Positions 17,660 to 26,180 of a DNA stretch of 64,000 nt are shown here, in pieces. How positions within the stretch are numbered: the stretch's first letter is position 1; each line of letters begins with the position of its first letter. The DNA comes from Alphaproteobacteria bacterium (GTDB lineage: Bacteria > Pseudomonadota > Alphaproteobacteria > Acetobacterales > Acetobacteraceae): contig JADZEB010000015.1 of assembly GCA_020850755.1 (NCBI GenBank), positions 92,046 to 156,045 of the forward strand, read 5' to 3'. A program made the translations under genes and the position numbers. The notes below the pieces were generated by a model that saw only the letters and a list, made by a program, of their open reading frames with translations, did not search any database and had not been told where the DNA came from.

Positions 17660-19441
17660 TCAATCGAACATGAAGCCAGGGTCGCCGGCCAGGCGGGGGC
17701 TGGGTTGCGCCGGCTGGCCGCGCGCCCTGAGGCGCGAGAAGAACAGACGCTCGATATCGTTGGGCGGCGACCACTGGTCGTTCGGCACGCTCAGCAGCCG
17801 CGGCTCGGACACGGGGCGCACCAGATAGGGCGTCACGATGATCACGAGCTCGGTCTCGGTGCGGCGGAAGCCGTCCGACTTGAACAGCGCGCCGAGGATC
17901 GGCAGTTCGCTCAGGACCGGCAGGCCCTGGCTCGCCTGGCGCGTGCTGTCGGACAGAAGGCCGGCCAGGGCGAAGCTCTGCCCCGAGCCCAGTTCCACCG
18001 TCGTTTCCGCGCGCCGCACCGTCAGGCTGGGCAGGCGGATATTGTCGATGATGATCGCGTCCTGCTGCGAGATCTCGGACACTTCCGGGCGCACGCGCAG
18101 GCTGATCCGGTTGGGGCCCATCACGGTCGGCACGAAGGCCAGGCTCACGCCGAAGGGCTTCCATTCGACCGTGATCTCGTCGCGGCTGCCGCGCACCGGG
18201 ATCGGGATCTCGCCGCCGGCAAGGAAGCTCGCCGCCTGGCCCGAAACCGCCGTGAGGTTCGGTTCGGCCAGGATCGTCACGAGATTGTCGCCTGCCAGAG
18301 CGTCGATCACGCCATTGATATCCCAGTTCGTGCCGCGATAGCCGAAGCCGAGAGTGTCTGGCCGCGATGTCGAACCGACACCGGTGCCGGACAGGCCCTG
18401 CAAGGGCAGGAGGGCGCTGATCGCACCGGCGGCACCCGCCGCGGTCCTGAGACCGAGGGTGAATGCCCCTCCGTTCAACAGAGACTGCCAGTTCAGTCCC
18501 AGGTTCCGCGTCACCTGCCGAGACATCTCGGCGACGCGGACCCGGAGATTCACTTGCAAGGAATGCGCCACGGTCAGGCGATTCACCACCTCGGCGTCAT
18601 CTTCCAGGTGGGCGCGGACCAGGGTCATCACCCGCTCGGCGTCCTGGGCGGTGTTGACCTGTCCGGATATCACCGCGCCGTTCGGCATCGGGTCGATCGA
18701 GACGCGGGCACCGGGCACCTGGCGGTTGATCCGGCCCTCGACCTCGGTCTTGGGGAAGGCCGAGGCGCGCACCGTGACGTCGAACAGCACCATCTCGTTG
18801 CCGGTGGCCGACAGCGCCGCCACCGTGGTGCGGCCGGGCGCGACGCCCAGCATGAAGATGCTGGTGGGCGAGGCGGCCCGCACCTCGACCACCGCCGGGT
18901 CGGCGGAGAAAAGCGAGGCGGCGGGCTCGGTCAGGTTGAAGACGCGGCCCGAGCCGGCATTCAGCATTACGCCCTGGCGCTGCTGCTGGATCACCTGGCG
19001 GTCGGTGACGATGCGCGGACCGGTGGGCGTGCCGGGGGCCGGCGGGGTGGCCGCGGCCGTGCCGGGCACCGTCTGCTGCACCGGCATGAGCATCATGTTG
19101 CCGTTGCCGCGCTGGACCGCCGGCGTCGGCGAGAAGGCGCTCGGCTGCCAGGCTTGGTTCTGGGCGATCCGCCCCGGCGCCAGGGTGGCGCCATCGGCAT
19201 CGAGCTGGCGGCCGGCGCGGGCGCGCGCGGCGGGGTCGAGCCCGAACTGGCCGGGATAGGCTTCCGCCGGAACCTGCCCGGCACCCCGGCCGAAGGCCGG
19301 CTCCCAGTTCGCCCTCGGGGCGGCGCTTTGCCCGTACACCGGCGAGATACTCGCCATGACGAGCAGAGCCGAGACAACAACGCCAAGCGTCGCCGATCCG
19401 TAACTCTGCGAACGCTTGGTCCAGCTTGTGGCCTGGACCAT
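17660..19441 (-). CDS. cpaC: CpaC/RcpA outer-membrane secretin
   Basis: A 593-residue secretin that forms the outer-membrane channel for the Flp pilus. A signal peptide ends near VYGQSA, followed by a ~150-residue Pro/Ala-rich stretch, an N0-type pilus domain (SAFPKTEVEGRINRQVPGA), a BON-like part and the C-terminal secretin domain with GGEIPIPV, the family motif, and VELGSGQSFALAGLLSD. I start it at 19441 (MVQATSWTK) with a GAGGGGG site upstream; a frame from 19594 would run into cpaB. The N-terminal linker is longer than in Caulobacter CpaC. Confidence 0.92.
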   Translation of the reverse strand: MVQATSWTKRSQSYGSATLGVVVSALLVMASISPVYGQSAAPRANWEPAFGRGAGQVPAEAYPGQFGLDPAARARAGRQLDADGATLAPGRIAQNQAWQPSAFSPTPAVQRGNGNMMLMPVQQTVPGTAAATPPAPGTPTGPRIVTDRQVIQQQRQGVMLNAGSGRVFNLTEPAASLFSADPAVVEVRAASPTSIFMLGVAPGRTTVAALSATGNEMVLFDVTVRASAFPKTEVEGRINRQVPGARVSIDPMPNGAVISGQVNTAQDAERVMTLVRAHLEDDAEVVNRLTVAHSLQVNLRVRVAEMSRQVTRNLGLNWQSLLNGGAFTLGLRTAAGAAGAISALLPLQGLSGTGVGSTSRPDTLGFGYRGTNWDINGVIDALAGDNLVTILAEPNLTAVSGQAASFLAGGEIPIPVRGSRDEITVEWKPFGVSLAFVPTVMGPNRISLRVRPEVSEISQQDAIIIDNIRLPSLTVRRAETTVELGSGQSFALAGLLSDSTRQASQGLPVLSELPILGALFKSDGFRRTETELVIIVTPYLVRPVSEPRLLSVPNDQWSPPNDIERLFFSRLRARGQPAQPSPRLAGDPGFMFD

Positions 19442-19520
19442 GTGTGGAATTCCCCCTCTTTGCTGCGGCACCGGCCGGGGTGGTCTGGGCAAACCACCCG
19501 TGGCCGGTTCCGTCACTTCC

Positions 19521-20417
19521 TCAACGGAAGTTGATTTCCTCCATCTTCGTCCCGTTGAACACGCGGACCGCATGGCCGGTGCCCGTGGGACCATCGGAAC
19601 GAAGCGAGCGCGCCACGTCCGAGGCGTAGACAGTCTGGCTTTCCTCGGCGCCGGGGACCGAGCCAGGGGCGGGGTCCTGCCCGTCCTTGCCCGTGCCAGC
19701 CGACACCAGCGAGGGATCCTCGATCGAGCGCACGGTCAGCGACAGCCGGCCGACGCGCGTGGCGACCACGACTTCCTCGGCCTGGCGGCGTGTGACCTCG
19801 AGTGTCACCGTGCGGGCCGTCCTGCCTTCGCTGGCACCGGCGGCGTCGACACCCTGGGCAAGTGTCTGGTCCACCGCGATGACGCGAACGTCGGACGCTA
19901 CGGTCTCACCGAAGATACGCCGGCCGAGGGTCAGGCCCTCCTGCGAATCCATCACCACAGATAGAATAAGATCAATACGATCACCTGGCCAGATTAATCC
20001 TGCGGTGCCGGAAATTGCGTCAACACCTACGGTAACCGCGCGCATCCCGGGCCGCAGCACGGCGGCAAGGAAGCCGCGATCGCCCGGGTTGATCACGTCG
20101 CGCAACGCGAGCGATTCGCCCTGGCCGAGGGTACGGCGGAGCATCGAGCCACGCAGGGCCGAGCGGGCCGCTTCGGTGTCACGGACATGCAGGTCGGTGA
20201 CCTCGGCGGTGGGGACCTCGCGCACGGTCAGGTCCTCCATGCGGATGAACCGGCCCGAGGCGAGGTTGCGCGCGGCAACCAGGACGCGCGTGGTGGGGAT
20301 CACCACCTGCACTTCCTGCTGCTGTTGCGGCCGCGCCTGCTGGCCGAAGAAGACCACGGCCCCAAACAACGCAACCGCGACGACGAAAACCAAGATCAGT
20401 ATTGCACGGACAACCAT
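19521..20417 (-). CDS. cpaB: CpaB/RcpC Flp pilus assembly protein
   Basis: A 298-residue periplasmic protein anchored by an N-terminal span (VRAILILVFVVAVALFGAVV). A SAF domain (TRVLVAARNLASGRFIRMED) is followed by the RcpC domain with GDRIDLILSVVMDS. CpaB assists secretin assembly or function. It lies between the prepilin peptidase (28-bp gap) and cpaC (79-bp gap). Confidence 0.93.
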   Translation of the reverse strand: MVVRAILILVFVVAVALFGAVVFFGQQARPQQQQEVQVVIPTTRVLVAARNLASGRFIRMEDLTVREVPTAEVTDLHVRDTEAARSALRGSMLRRTLGQGESLALRDVINPGDRGFLAAVLRPGMRAVTVGVDAISGTAGLIWPGDRIDLILSVVMDSQEGLTLGRRIFGETVASDVRVIAVDQTLAQGVDAAGASEGRTARTVTLEVTRRQAEEVVVATRVGRLSLTVRSIEDPSLVSAGTGKDGQDPAPGSVPGAEESQTVYASDVARSLRSDGPTGTGHAVRVFNGTKMEEINFR

Positions 20418-20445
20418 GGCAGTAGTCCTTTACCTGTAGAGATCC

Positions 20446-20982
20446 TCAGTTCAGCGGACCGCCCATCGTGACCAACGCACCGGCGGCGATTGCCAGACCA
20501 TATGGAATCGATGCTTTCGTGCGGATCCGCCGCAACTCGGCTGCGGCAAGGCGCCGCATCAGCGGGCGCTGGCGCGGAGGCCCGGCCAACGCCGTTGCAA
20601 CCGCCGCGCGAGGCGGGCGGTTGCGGAACGTGTAATGGAGAAGCACGTAGACCAACGACACAACCCCGCCGGCAAGCGCCACGGCAAGGAGGTAGGAGGG
20701 CACGTGCGCCAGCGGCACCAGCATGGTGGCGGCCGCCCCGAGCTTCACATCGCCCCCGCCCATGATCCCGGCGGAGAAGGCGGCAAGAAGCAGGGCAAAA
20801 ACGACAGCGCTGGCCAGCAGCGCGTAGCCGAGGGCGATCGCGCCGCCATCGAGGAAGCGCAGCACGCCGCCAACGGCGAGCAGAATGACGGAAATCTTGT
20901 CGGGGATCAGGCGCCAGCCGACGTCATACAAAGACGCGGCGAGAAGCGCGCATGCGGCAATGGCTAGAAGAAGCGCCAACAT
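20446..20982 (-). CDS. cpaA: CpaA/TadV prepilin peptidase
   Basis: A 178-residue polytopic A24-family aspartic peptidase that cleaves Flp prepilins and TadE/F-type pseudopilins. It has the two catalytic Asp regions: SLYDVGWRLIPD and MGGGDVKLGAA. It lacks the N-methyltransferase domain of PilD, as is typical for TadV. It follows flp1 after a hairpin that may lower its expression relative to the pilin. Confidence 0.93.
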   Translation of the reverse strand: MLALLLAIAACALLAASLYDVGWRLIPDKISVILLAVGGVLRFLDGGAIALGYALLASAVVFALLLAAFSAGIMGGGDVKLGAAATMLVPLAHVPSYLLAVALAGGVVSLVYVLLHYTFRNRPPRAAVATALAGPPRQRPLMRRLAAAELRRIRTKASIPYGLAIAAGALVTMGGPLN

Positions 20983-21046
20983 CGCACATGGTCCCCCTCA
21001 GAACCTGGCTCGCGGCACCAAAGGCGCTATGCCGCTGGAATGCCAA

Positions 21047-21090
21047 CCCGGCGCGTCGGTTGTCCTGGGTGGTCAGCCGATCGCGCCGGG
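21047..21090 (-). terminator. stem-loop between flp1 and cpaA, likely partial terminator
   Basis: CCCGGCGCGTCGG (21047-21059) pairs with 21077-21090 with a one-base bulge and a 17-nt loop. It lies 34 bp after the flp1 stop. Such a structure between an abundant pilin and the assembly genes is expected to stabilise or attenuate the transcript; no T-run follows, so full termination is unlikely. Confidence 0.5.
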
Positions 21091-21123
21091 GTAAAGCATC
21101 CGAAGTCGCTTACGCGTGTGGGA

Positions 21124-21294
21124 TCAGCCACCCATCGCGCCAGCAACCGCGTTGAACGTCGCGGTGGCGTTGGTGCCCACCAGCTGCACGGCGCCGATGA
21201 TGGCAACCGCGATGGCGGCGGCGATCAGGCCGTACTCGAGAGCAGTAACACCCTTGCGGTCGGCCTTCACGGCCTTGAACAGACGAACGATCAT
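21124..21294 (-). CDS. Flp-type pilin 1
   Basis: A 56-residue type IVb (Flp) major pilin. Short basic leader MIVRLFKAVKADRKG is cut by CpaA after Gly, leaving VTALEYGLIAAAIAVAI with the conserved Glu-Tyr pair, and a tiny C-terminal tail ending AGAMGG. The ATG at 21294 is preceded by a perfect AGGAGGT, so the longer opening at 21327 is rejected. First gene of the main Tad operon, with a candidate sigma-54 promoter about 95 bp upstream. Confidence 0.95.
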   Translation of the reverse strand: MIVRLFKAVKADRKGVTALEYGLIAAAIAVAIIGAVQLVGTNATATFNAVAGAMGG

Positions 21295-21387
21295 AATGAC
21301 CTCCTGTTGGCATCTAGGATCGGCCATCGGCCGACCGTGGGCTCATCCCGGTCCGAGTTATTCGCGTCCGGAACCCGCAGCGGTTAA

Positions 21388-21403
21388 CGCACAAGCCATG
21401 CCA
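21388..21403 (-). promoter_or_regulatory. candidate sigma-54 promoter of flp1 operon
   Basis: Minus strand TGGCATGGCTTGTGCG has the invariant GG and GC separated by 10 nt. Compared with the consensus TGGCACG-N4-TTGCW it differs at one base in the -24 part and at two in the -12 part. It lies about 95 bp upstream of the flp1 ATG. Confidence 0.4.
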
Positions 21404-21830
21404 GTCCCGAGATGCCAAACGCGCGCCGTGAAAGCAACCTCCATCAACCTACTGAGTTTATATAATATATGTTTGACGAATCGTAACCAAGTACATTGAT
21501 GGCCCCGCTGGCGCGGGCCGCCTGCCCGTCGTAACCCCCTGATGCGATTCGCACTTTGGATGGCTGCAACCGGGCCGCGTGTGTGCGATTCGGTGTAGTC
21601 GGGCCTGGAAACGATGCAAATCGGGAATCAATGAACACCCGGTTACTGGAACGCGGCGCGGCAGGGCGATCCATCCGCGCCGCACCGGTTTGGCGAGCGG
21701 GACGTGCCGGCGCCGCCCGCCCCGATGGGCTGGGCCTCGCCGCTCGAGGCTGCGGATCCGGCCGGGATTGAGTCCCAGCGTGGCCGAGGGCACCGCGGCA
21801 TGCGCCAGGCGGCGTTGAGCGAGCGTGGCG

Positions 21831-21864
21831 CAAAAACAAACGCGCCGACCAGCTGGCCGGCGCG
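21831..21864 (-). terminator. intrinsic terminator of flp2
   Basis: On the minus strand CGCGCCG (21864-21858) pairs with CGGCGCG (21847-21841), and TTTGTTTTTG follows at once (21840-21831). The hairpin lies about 96 bp past the flp2 stop, making flp2 a single-gene unit. Confidence 0.82.
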
Positions 21865-21960
21865 TGTGCGCGATTGATCGGGGATTACCTCGCCGGCCGG
21901 ATGCGTCCTGTCACCACAGTGGTCAAGGATCCTGGCGCTGCCGGCGGACGCAAGGCTGCG

Positions 21961-22131
21961 TCAGCCGCCCATGGCGCCGGCGGCGGCGGTGAACGTGTTG
22001 TTCAGGCTCACGCCCATCGTCACGGTGATGCTGTAGATCGCGACAATCGCGATACCAGCGACCAGCAGGCCATACTCGAGGGCCGTCACTCCCTTGCGGT
22101 CCGTTCGCAGGCTGCGCAATGCACGGATCAT
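21961..22131 (-). CDS. Flp-type pilin 2
   Basis: A second 56-residue Flp pilin, MIRALRSLRTDRKG then VTALEYGLLVAGIAIVAIY, ending AAAGAMGG. The leader, processing site and tail closely match flp1, but the middle differs (YSITVTMGVSLNNTFTA against IIGAVQLVGTNATATFNAV). ATG at 22131 follows AAAGGAG. It is transcribed alone, with its own terminator and a close sigma-54-type promoter match. It could be an alternative or minor pilin; both should use the same CpaA and secretion machine. Confidence 0.93.
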   Translation of the reverse strand: MIRALRSLRTDRKGVTALEYGLLVAGIAIVAIYSITVTMGVSLNNTFTAAAGAMGG

Positions 22132-22239
22132 CTCGCTGCTCCTTTCCCGAACCCTACCGGGTTGAGAGGCCCGGGCGCCCCCACGCCCTGATGCGTTGTC
22201 GTTAGAGTATTGCGTCAAGCTAGTCCGTCCGGAAGTCTC

Positions 22240-22256
22240 ATGCAAGTCTCTTGCCA
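22240..22256 (-). promoter_or_regulatory. candidate sigma-54 promoter of flp2
   Basis: Minus strand TGGCAAGAGACTTGCAT matches TGGCACG-N4-TTGCW with a single mismatch and has the exact GG-N10-GC spacing. It lies about 111 bp upstream of the flp2 ATG, implying a leader of roughly 100 nt. Confidence 0.6.
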
Positions 22257-22328
22257 CAATTGGGAGTTGTATCGCGAATCGAGACATCGCGCCTGGGCTT
22301 GCCTGCAACCGAAACCGGGCCGGTGGCC

Positions 22329-23444
22329 CTAGCGGCCTTGCGGGATGTGCGTCTCGGCCACGTCCACCGACCGCGCCGCGGCGATGATCGCCTGCCAGGC
22401 ATCTGCCGGCAGGGGGATGCCGCCGGCCTCGCGTTCGGCGCGCATGCGTGCTTCGGGCTCGCCCGGCACCAGCACCTCCCCGCCCGGACTGTCGGGGCGC
22501 GAGGAGGCGAAGAACTCCACATAGCGCGTCGCCGCGTCCTCGAACGCAGCCGGATCGCCAAAGAACCCGGGCGCGAGATAGACCGACAGCATGCCGTTGC
22601 TGATCCGCCGCCCGCGCCGCAGCCCGGGTTCAAGCGGGCCGCAGGTGCCCCCGCCGGTCAGCGCGCCGGCCAGGATCTCGCACATGAAGGCCAGCCCCGA
22701 GCCCTTGTGGCCGCCGAAGGCACGGATCGCGCCAAGCCCGTTGCCGGAATTGCGCGGCCCGGCCGGCTCGTACTCGCCATAGAGGGCGTGCGGATCGCCG
22801 GTCAGGCTGCCATCGGGGTTGATCAGCGCATCGCCGGGCACGGGCTTGCCGCCGGCCGAGGCGACCAGCACCTTGCCCTCGGCCACATGGGAGGTGGCGA
22901 AGTCGAGCAGGAGCGGCGGCGCCCCGTCCGGCCGCGGCACCCCGACGCAGAAGGGCGCGGTGGAGATGCGCCGATCGACCCCGCCGAAGGGCGCCACCAG
23001 CAGGCTGCCCTGGACATTGACGAAATGGATCGAGATCAGCCCGGCTTCGGCTGCCATCTCGGCCCAGTCGCCGGCGCGTCCGATATGGCCGGCATTGCGC
23101 AGCGCCACCACCGCCGCGCCCAGCGCGCGCGCCTTCGCGATCCCGATCGCCACCGCCTGCGGCGCCACGGTCTGGCCGAAGCCGAAGCGGCCATCGAGCA
23201 CGGCAAGGCTGCCGGTCTCGCTGGCGACCGCCACGGTCTGGTCGGCGAACACCTCGTTGTTCTTCAGCGCCTGCACATAGCGCGGCGCGCGGATCACGCC
23301 GTGGCTGTCATGGCCGCAGAGATTGGCGGCGACGAGATAGCGCGCGATGCGCCCGGCCTCGGCCGACGAGCAGCCGGCGGCGGCGAAGATGTCGGCGATG
23401 AAGGCGCGCAAGACGGCGGGGGCGATCTGCACATCGTTCGGCAC
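22329..23444 (-). CDS. malate/L-lactate dehydrogenase (Ldh2/MDH2) family oxidoreductase
   Basis: A 371-residue NAD(P)-dependent dehydrogenase of the Ldh2 fold family, which includes L-sulfolactate, ureidoglycolate and 2,3-diketogulonate reductases. The N-terminal GHDSHGVIRAPRYV and RNAGHIGRAGDW are the family's catalytic His and substrate-loop motifs, and the C-terminal GHKGSGLAFMCEILAGAL is the conserved glycine-rich part. Substrate is not predictable. It lies 30 bp after the flippase-like gene, same strand. Confidence 0.87.
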   Translation of the reverse strand: MPNDVQIAPAVLRAFIADIFAAAGCSSAEAGRIARYLVAANLCGHDSHGVIRAPRYVQALKNNEVFADQTVAVASETGSLAVLDGRFGFGQTVAPQAVAIGIAKARALGAAVVALRNAGHIGRAGDWAEMAAEAGLISIHFVNVQGSLLVAPFGGVDRRISTAPFCVGVPRPDGAPPLLLDFATSHVAEGKVLVASAGGKPVPGDALINPDGSLTGDPHALYGEYEPAGPRNSGNGLGAIRAFGGHKGSGLAFMCEILAGALTGGGTCGPLEPGLRRGRRISNGMLSVYLAPGFFGDPAAFEDAATRYVEFFASSRPDSPGGEVLVPGEPEARMRAEREAGGIPLPADAWQAIIAAARSVDVAETHIPQGR

Positions 23445-23474
23445 GGGCGCGGCTCCAGTTCGTGGGCGGGGGAA

Positions 23475-24821
23475 TCAGGTGGCGGGCGCTTGGCGCAGGC
23501 TGCGCAACAGCCAGCGATAGCCGATCGCCGCTCCCAGCACATGCACGAGGTTCGTCGCGGCGAGCGGTGCGGCGGCGCCGAGCCGGCCGATCAGAAGGCC
23601 GATCAGCACGAGCTTGGCGGCAAGCTCCCCTGCCATCACCAGGTTGAGCGCGCGCAGCCTCAGCGTCACGAAGGCGGCCGCCGCCGGCAGGCGCGCGATC
23701 GACAGCCATATGATGGCGCCGCCGGCCAGCAGGAAAGGCTGGTGGTTGGCCGGCGCCTGCGCCGCGCCGACCCAGAGCCGCACGATGGCGGGGCCAAGCG
23801 CGGCATAGCCGAGCCCGGCTGCGGCGGCGGCGAGCAGCATCATCCGGTCGAGCCGGCCGAGGACGCGGCGCAGCCCCGCGCGGTCGGCGCCGACATCGAG
23901 CGCGATCAGGCGCGGCTGGAGCGCGTCGGCCAGGCGCCACAGGGCCTGGGTGATCAGTTCGCCGATCTTCCACACCAGCGCGAACTCGGCCGCCAGCAGC
24001 GGCCCTCCGGCAAGGCCGATGATCACCGTGTCCGCCTGCAAGGTGAGCGAGAGCAGGCCGTAAAGGACGAAGCCGCCGCCGGTGGCGTCCAGCATCGCGC
24101 GCAAGGCCCGCCCGGTGCCGGCTGGCGCGGCGGCAAGCCAGCGCACATGCCGCCCGTTGCGGCGCGCGAGCAGGCTTGCACCCGCCTGCCCGGCCGCCGT
24201 TCCGGCCAGGAGCGCGCCTGTGGCCCCCGCGAGCCCTGCGCCGAAGCCCAGCAGGAGCAGCACCGACAGCACCCCCTGCACCAGGAGCGCCAGGATCGTC
24301 AGCAGGTTCGCCGCCGTCTGCCGCCCGGTCTGGTTGAGGGCGATGCGGTCGATCGAGAACAGCCAGAGCAGCACGAAATGCGCCGCGAACAGCACCAGGC
24401 CGGGCCGGAGTTCAGGCAGGCGCGCGACCTCGGCCCCGAGCAGGCCGGGCCATGCCCAGGCCATGCCCAGGGCGGCTGCGCCGAGCAGGAGTGAAATGCA
24501 GAGGCTGCCGCGCTTGCCGGCGGCCAGCTCGCGGGCGAAGGCGGTCCGGTCGCCGCGCGTGGCATGCTCGCCCAGCCGGCGCGTGAGCGCTCCGGTCAGC
24601 CACAGGGTCGCGATCGCGGCATAGGCGGCCAGCCCCTGCAACACCATCAGGAAGCCGAAGCCTGCCCGGCCGAGCGTGGCGAGGTAGAGCGGCACGAGTG
24701 CCATGTTCACCAGCGCCGAGACCGCCATCTGCGCATAGCCGCTGAGCACCGCCCCGGCATAGTCCGGATTGTTGAGCAGCGCGGCACGCAGGGCGCCGAG
24801 CCGGGAGGGCGGGGCGCTCAT
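23475..24821 (-). CDS. polysaccharide-flippase-like membrane protein
   Basis: A 448-residue protein with about 12 hydrophobic segments and no soluble domain, resembling the oligosaccharide flippase (Wzx/MOP) superfamily. Typical features are an N-terminal ALVNMALVPLYLATLGRAGF and charged loops between paired helices. I start it at 24821; the frame stays open upstream to 25052 but there it runs through the CRISPR-like repeats and is Pro/Arg-rich, so not coding. No glycosyltransferase cluster surrounds it, so the substrate is unknown. Confidence 0.75.
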   Translation of the reverse strand: MSAPPSRLGALRAALLNNPDYAGAVLSGYAQMAVSALVNMALVPLYLATLGRAGFGFLMVLQGLAAYAAIATLWLTGALTRRLGEHATRGDRTAFARELAAGKRGSLCISLLLGAAALGMAWAWPGLLGAEVARLPELRPGLVLFAAHFVLLWLFSIDRIALNQTGRQTAANLLTILALLVQGVLSVLLLLGFGAGLAGATGALLAGTAAGQAGASLLARRNGRHVRWLAAAPAGTGRALRAMLDATGGGFVLYGLLSLTLQADTVIIGLAGGPLLAAEFALVWKIGELITQALWRLADALQPRLIALDVGADRAGLRRVLGRLDRMMLLAAAAAGLGYAALGPAIVRLWVGAAQAPANHQPFLLAGGAIIWLSIARLPAAAAFVTLRLRALNLVMAGELAAKLVLIGLLIGRLGAAAPLAATNLVHVLGAAIGYRWLLRSLRQAPAT

Positions 24822-24920
24822 TGCCGTGGGGTCATTGCGGACCACCCCGCCGCCACGATCCTGCGCGGCCGGCGTTGTCGGCGCCGGCGGCCTGCAAGGC
24901 GCATGCGTCGGGTCGCGGCC

Positions 24921-25200
24921 GGTGCCCCGCGCGCGGGGGGCCAGGGTCGGCGGCCGGGGGCGCGACGCGGCCTCCCGCCCTGGCGGATCCGATGGTGCCC
25001 CGCGCGCGGGGCCAGGGGACCGGGGGCGCTCTCCCGGCCAGCGCAGATGCACGGTGCCCCGCGCGCGCGGGGCCAGGGAGCTGCTGGATGGCGTTCGGCC
25101 CCCGCCCGCCCACGGTGCCCCGCGCGCGCGGGGCCAGGGGGCCGGCGGCGCGCCGAATTCCTACCACCTGCGCCGGTGCCCCGCGCGCGCGCGGCCAGGG
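24921..25200. CRISPR. CRISPR-like array: five GC-rich palindromic repeats, no cas genes seen
   Basis: Five copies of GTGCCCC-(CG)n-GGGGCCAGGG type lie at 24921-24946, 24994-25017, 25053-25078, 25114-25139 and 25175-25200. Each is 24-26 nt with a dyad core of CCCC/GGGG around alternating CG. The gaps between repeats are 47, 35, 35 and 35 nt and unrelated in sequence, giving a 61-bp period (59 where the repeat is two bases shorter). The period and the GTG...CCCCGCG...CGGGG pattern recall type I-E arrays (29-nt repeat, 32-nt spacer). The first and last repeats vary. No cas gene or AT-rich leader is in the window. It could instead be another GC-rich hairpin repeat family. Confidence 0.5.
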
Positions 25201-25373
25201 GCCCCGCCATGGCACGCACCCGGACCGGCAGGCCAGCGCCCACATCTCCGCCGCCGCTGCTCGGCGGGTGCGTCCGGTCGGGCGGGCACGGAAGCGGGGC
25301 GGGAATGGGGCGCATGCGTTCGGGTCCGCCGGTATCCTTGACAGGGCGCCCCGGCCCCCGCAAGAGACGCCCC

Positions 25374-26132
25374 ATGCCAGCCGATCCTCCCGCGCGCGAC
25401 GCCGCGCGACCGGTCCAGGCCGCCGCACCGCCGCGGCGCGGTCCCGGCGCGGCGCTGTTCGATCTTGCCCGGCGCTTGTCCAACGCCCTGTTCGGGCCGG
25501 AACTGATGCACCGCTCGGCGCTGGTGCGTGGCCTGTGGTCGGTGGCGCGCGCGGTCTGGACCAGGCTCTCCCCCGCGCATCGCGCCCAGGCCCGGTTCGA
25601 GCGCGCCAACCCCGCCGCTCCCTGGCTGGTGCCGGCCGCGATCCCGGTGATCGAGGCGGCGCTGCGCCCGGGCATGCGCGCCTTCGAGTGGGGTGCCGGG
25701 CGCTCGACCCTGTGGTTCGCGCGCCAGGGGCTTGTTGTCACGGCGGTGGAGGGGCGGCCGGCCTGGGCGGCGGAAGTGCGCCGGCGCCTGGCCGAGGCGG
25801 ATCGTGCCACCCCCGGCCTCGCCGCGCGCGTGACCCTGATCGAGGTGCCGGTGCTGCGCGACCATGACGTGCCGGCCGAGACCGTGCGCGCCTATGCCGA
25901 AGCGGTCCGCCCGTTCGGGGCGGAGGCGTTCGACCTGGTGCTGGTGGATGGCCATTTCCGCGCCGCCTGCCTCGCCGAGGCGCTCGCCGCCCTGCGCCCC
26001 GGCGGGCTCCTGGTCGTGGACAATGCCGACGTCCCCGACCTCGTCGAGCCGCTGGCCGGGCTGGCCCCGTGGCGGATCGGCGCCTACTCCAACCGGATCT
26101 GGGAGACGCACCTGTTCCGCAAGCCGGGCTAG
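25374..26132 (+). CDS. SAM-dependent methyltransferase-like protein
   Basis: A 252-residue protein with a class I methyltransferase fold: motif I as MRAFEWGAGRSTLWFA, an acidic end of strand 2 (VVTAVEGRP), motif IV DLVLVDGHFRAACLAEAL and LRPGGLLVVDNAD. The first ~90 residues are basic and helical. The class resembles methyltransferases acting on sugars or glycolipids, but the substrate is unknown. Start 25374 is used; the frame is open far upstream through the repeat array. It is alone between the array and the SH3 lipoprotein gene. Confidence 0.7.
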   Translation: MPADPPARDAARPVQAAAPPRRGPGAALFDLARRLSNALFGPELMHRSALVRGLWSVARAVWTRLSPAHRAQARFERANPAAPWLVPAAIPVIEAALRPGMRAFEWGAGRSTLWFARQGLVVTAVEGRPAWAAEVRRRLAEADRATPGLAARVTLIEVPVLRDHDVPAETVRAYAEAVRPFGAEAFDLVLVDGHFRAACLAEALAALRPGGLLVVDNADVPDLVEPLAGLAPWRIGAYSNRIWETHLFRKPG

Positions 26133-26180
26133 CGGCAGCGCGCACGGCGGCGCAATTCCTGCCGTCGCCCTGCTTGCCCC

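Larger units (their letters stand above)
21295..21960. other. 666-bp gap between the two flp genes
   Basis: No gene is supported. Near flp1 it holds a -24/-12-like element (21388-21403), a GTTAAC (21383-21388) and an AT-rich tract around 21456-21472 that could be an activator or bending site. Next to flp2 it holds that gene's terminator (21831-21864). The middle, 21500-21830, shows nothing I can interpret. Confidence 0.5.

Noticed and set aside
21556..21771. 71-residue plus-strand open frame between the flp genes
   Set aside because: No ribosome site, no family, composition like antisense shadows; the region is better read as non-coding.
24822..25373. Extension of the flippase-like or methyltransferase frame through the repeat array
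   Set aside because: Both frames stay open across the repeats, but the added sequence is Pro/Arg-rich and repeats VPRARGxG-like peptides created by the DNA repeats; conserved family sequence starts only at 24821 and 25374.
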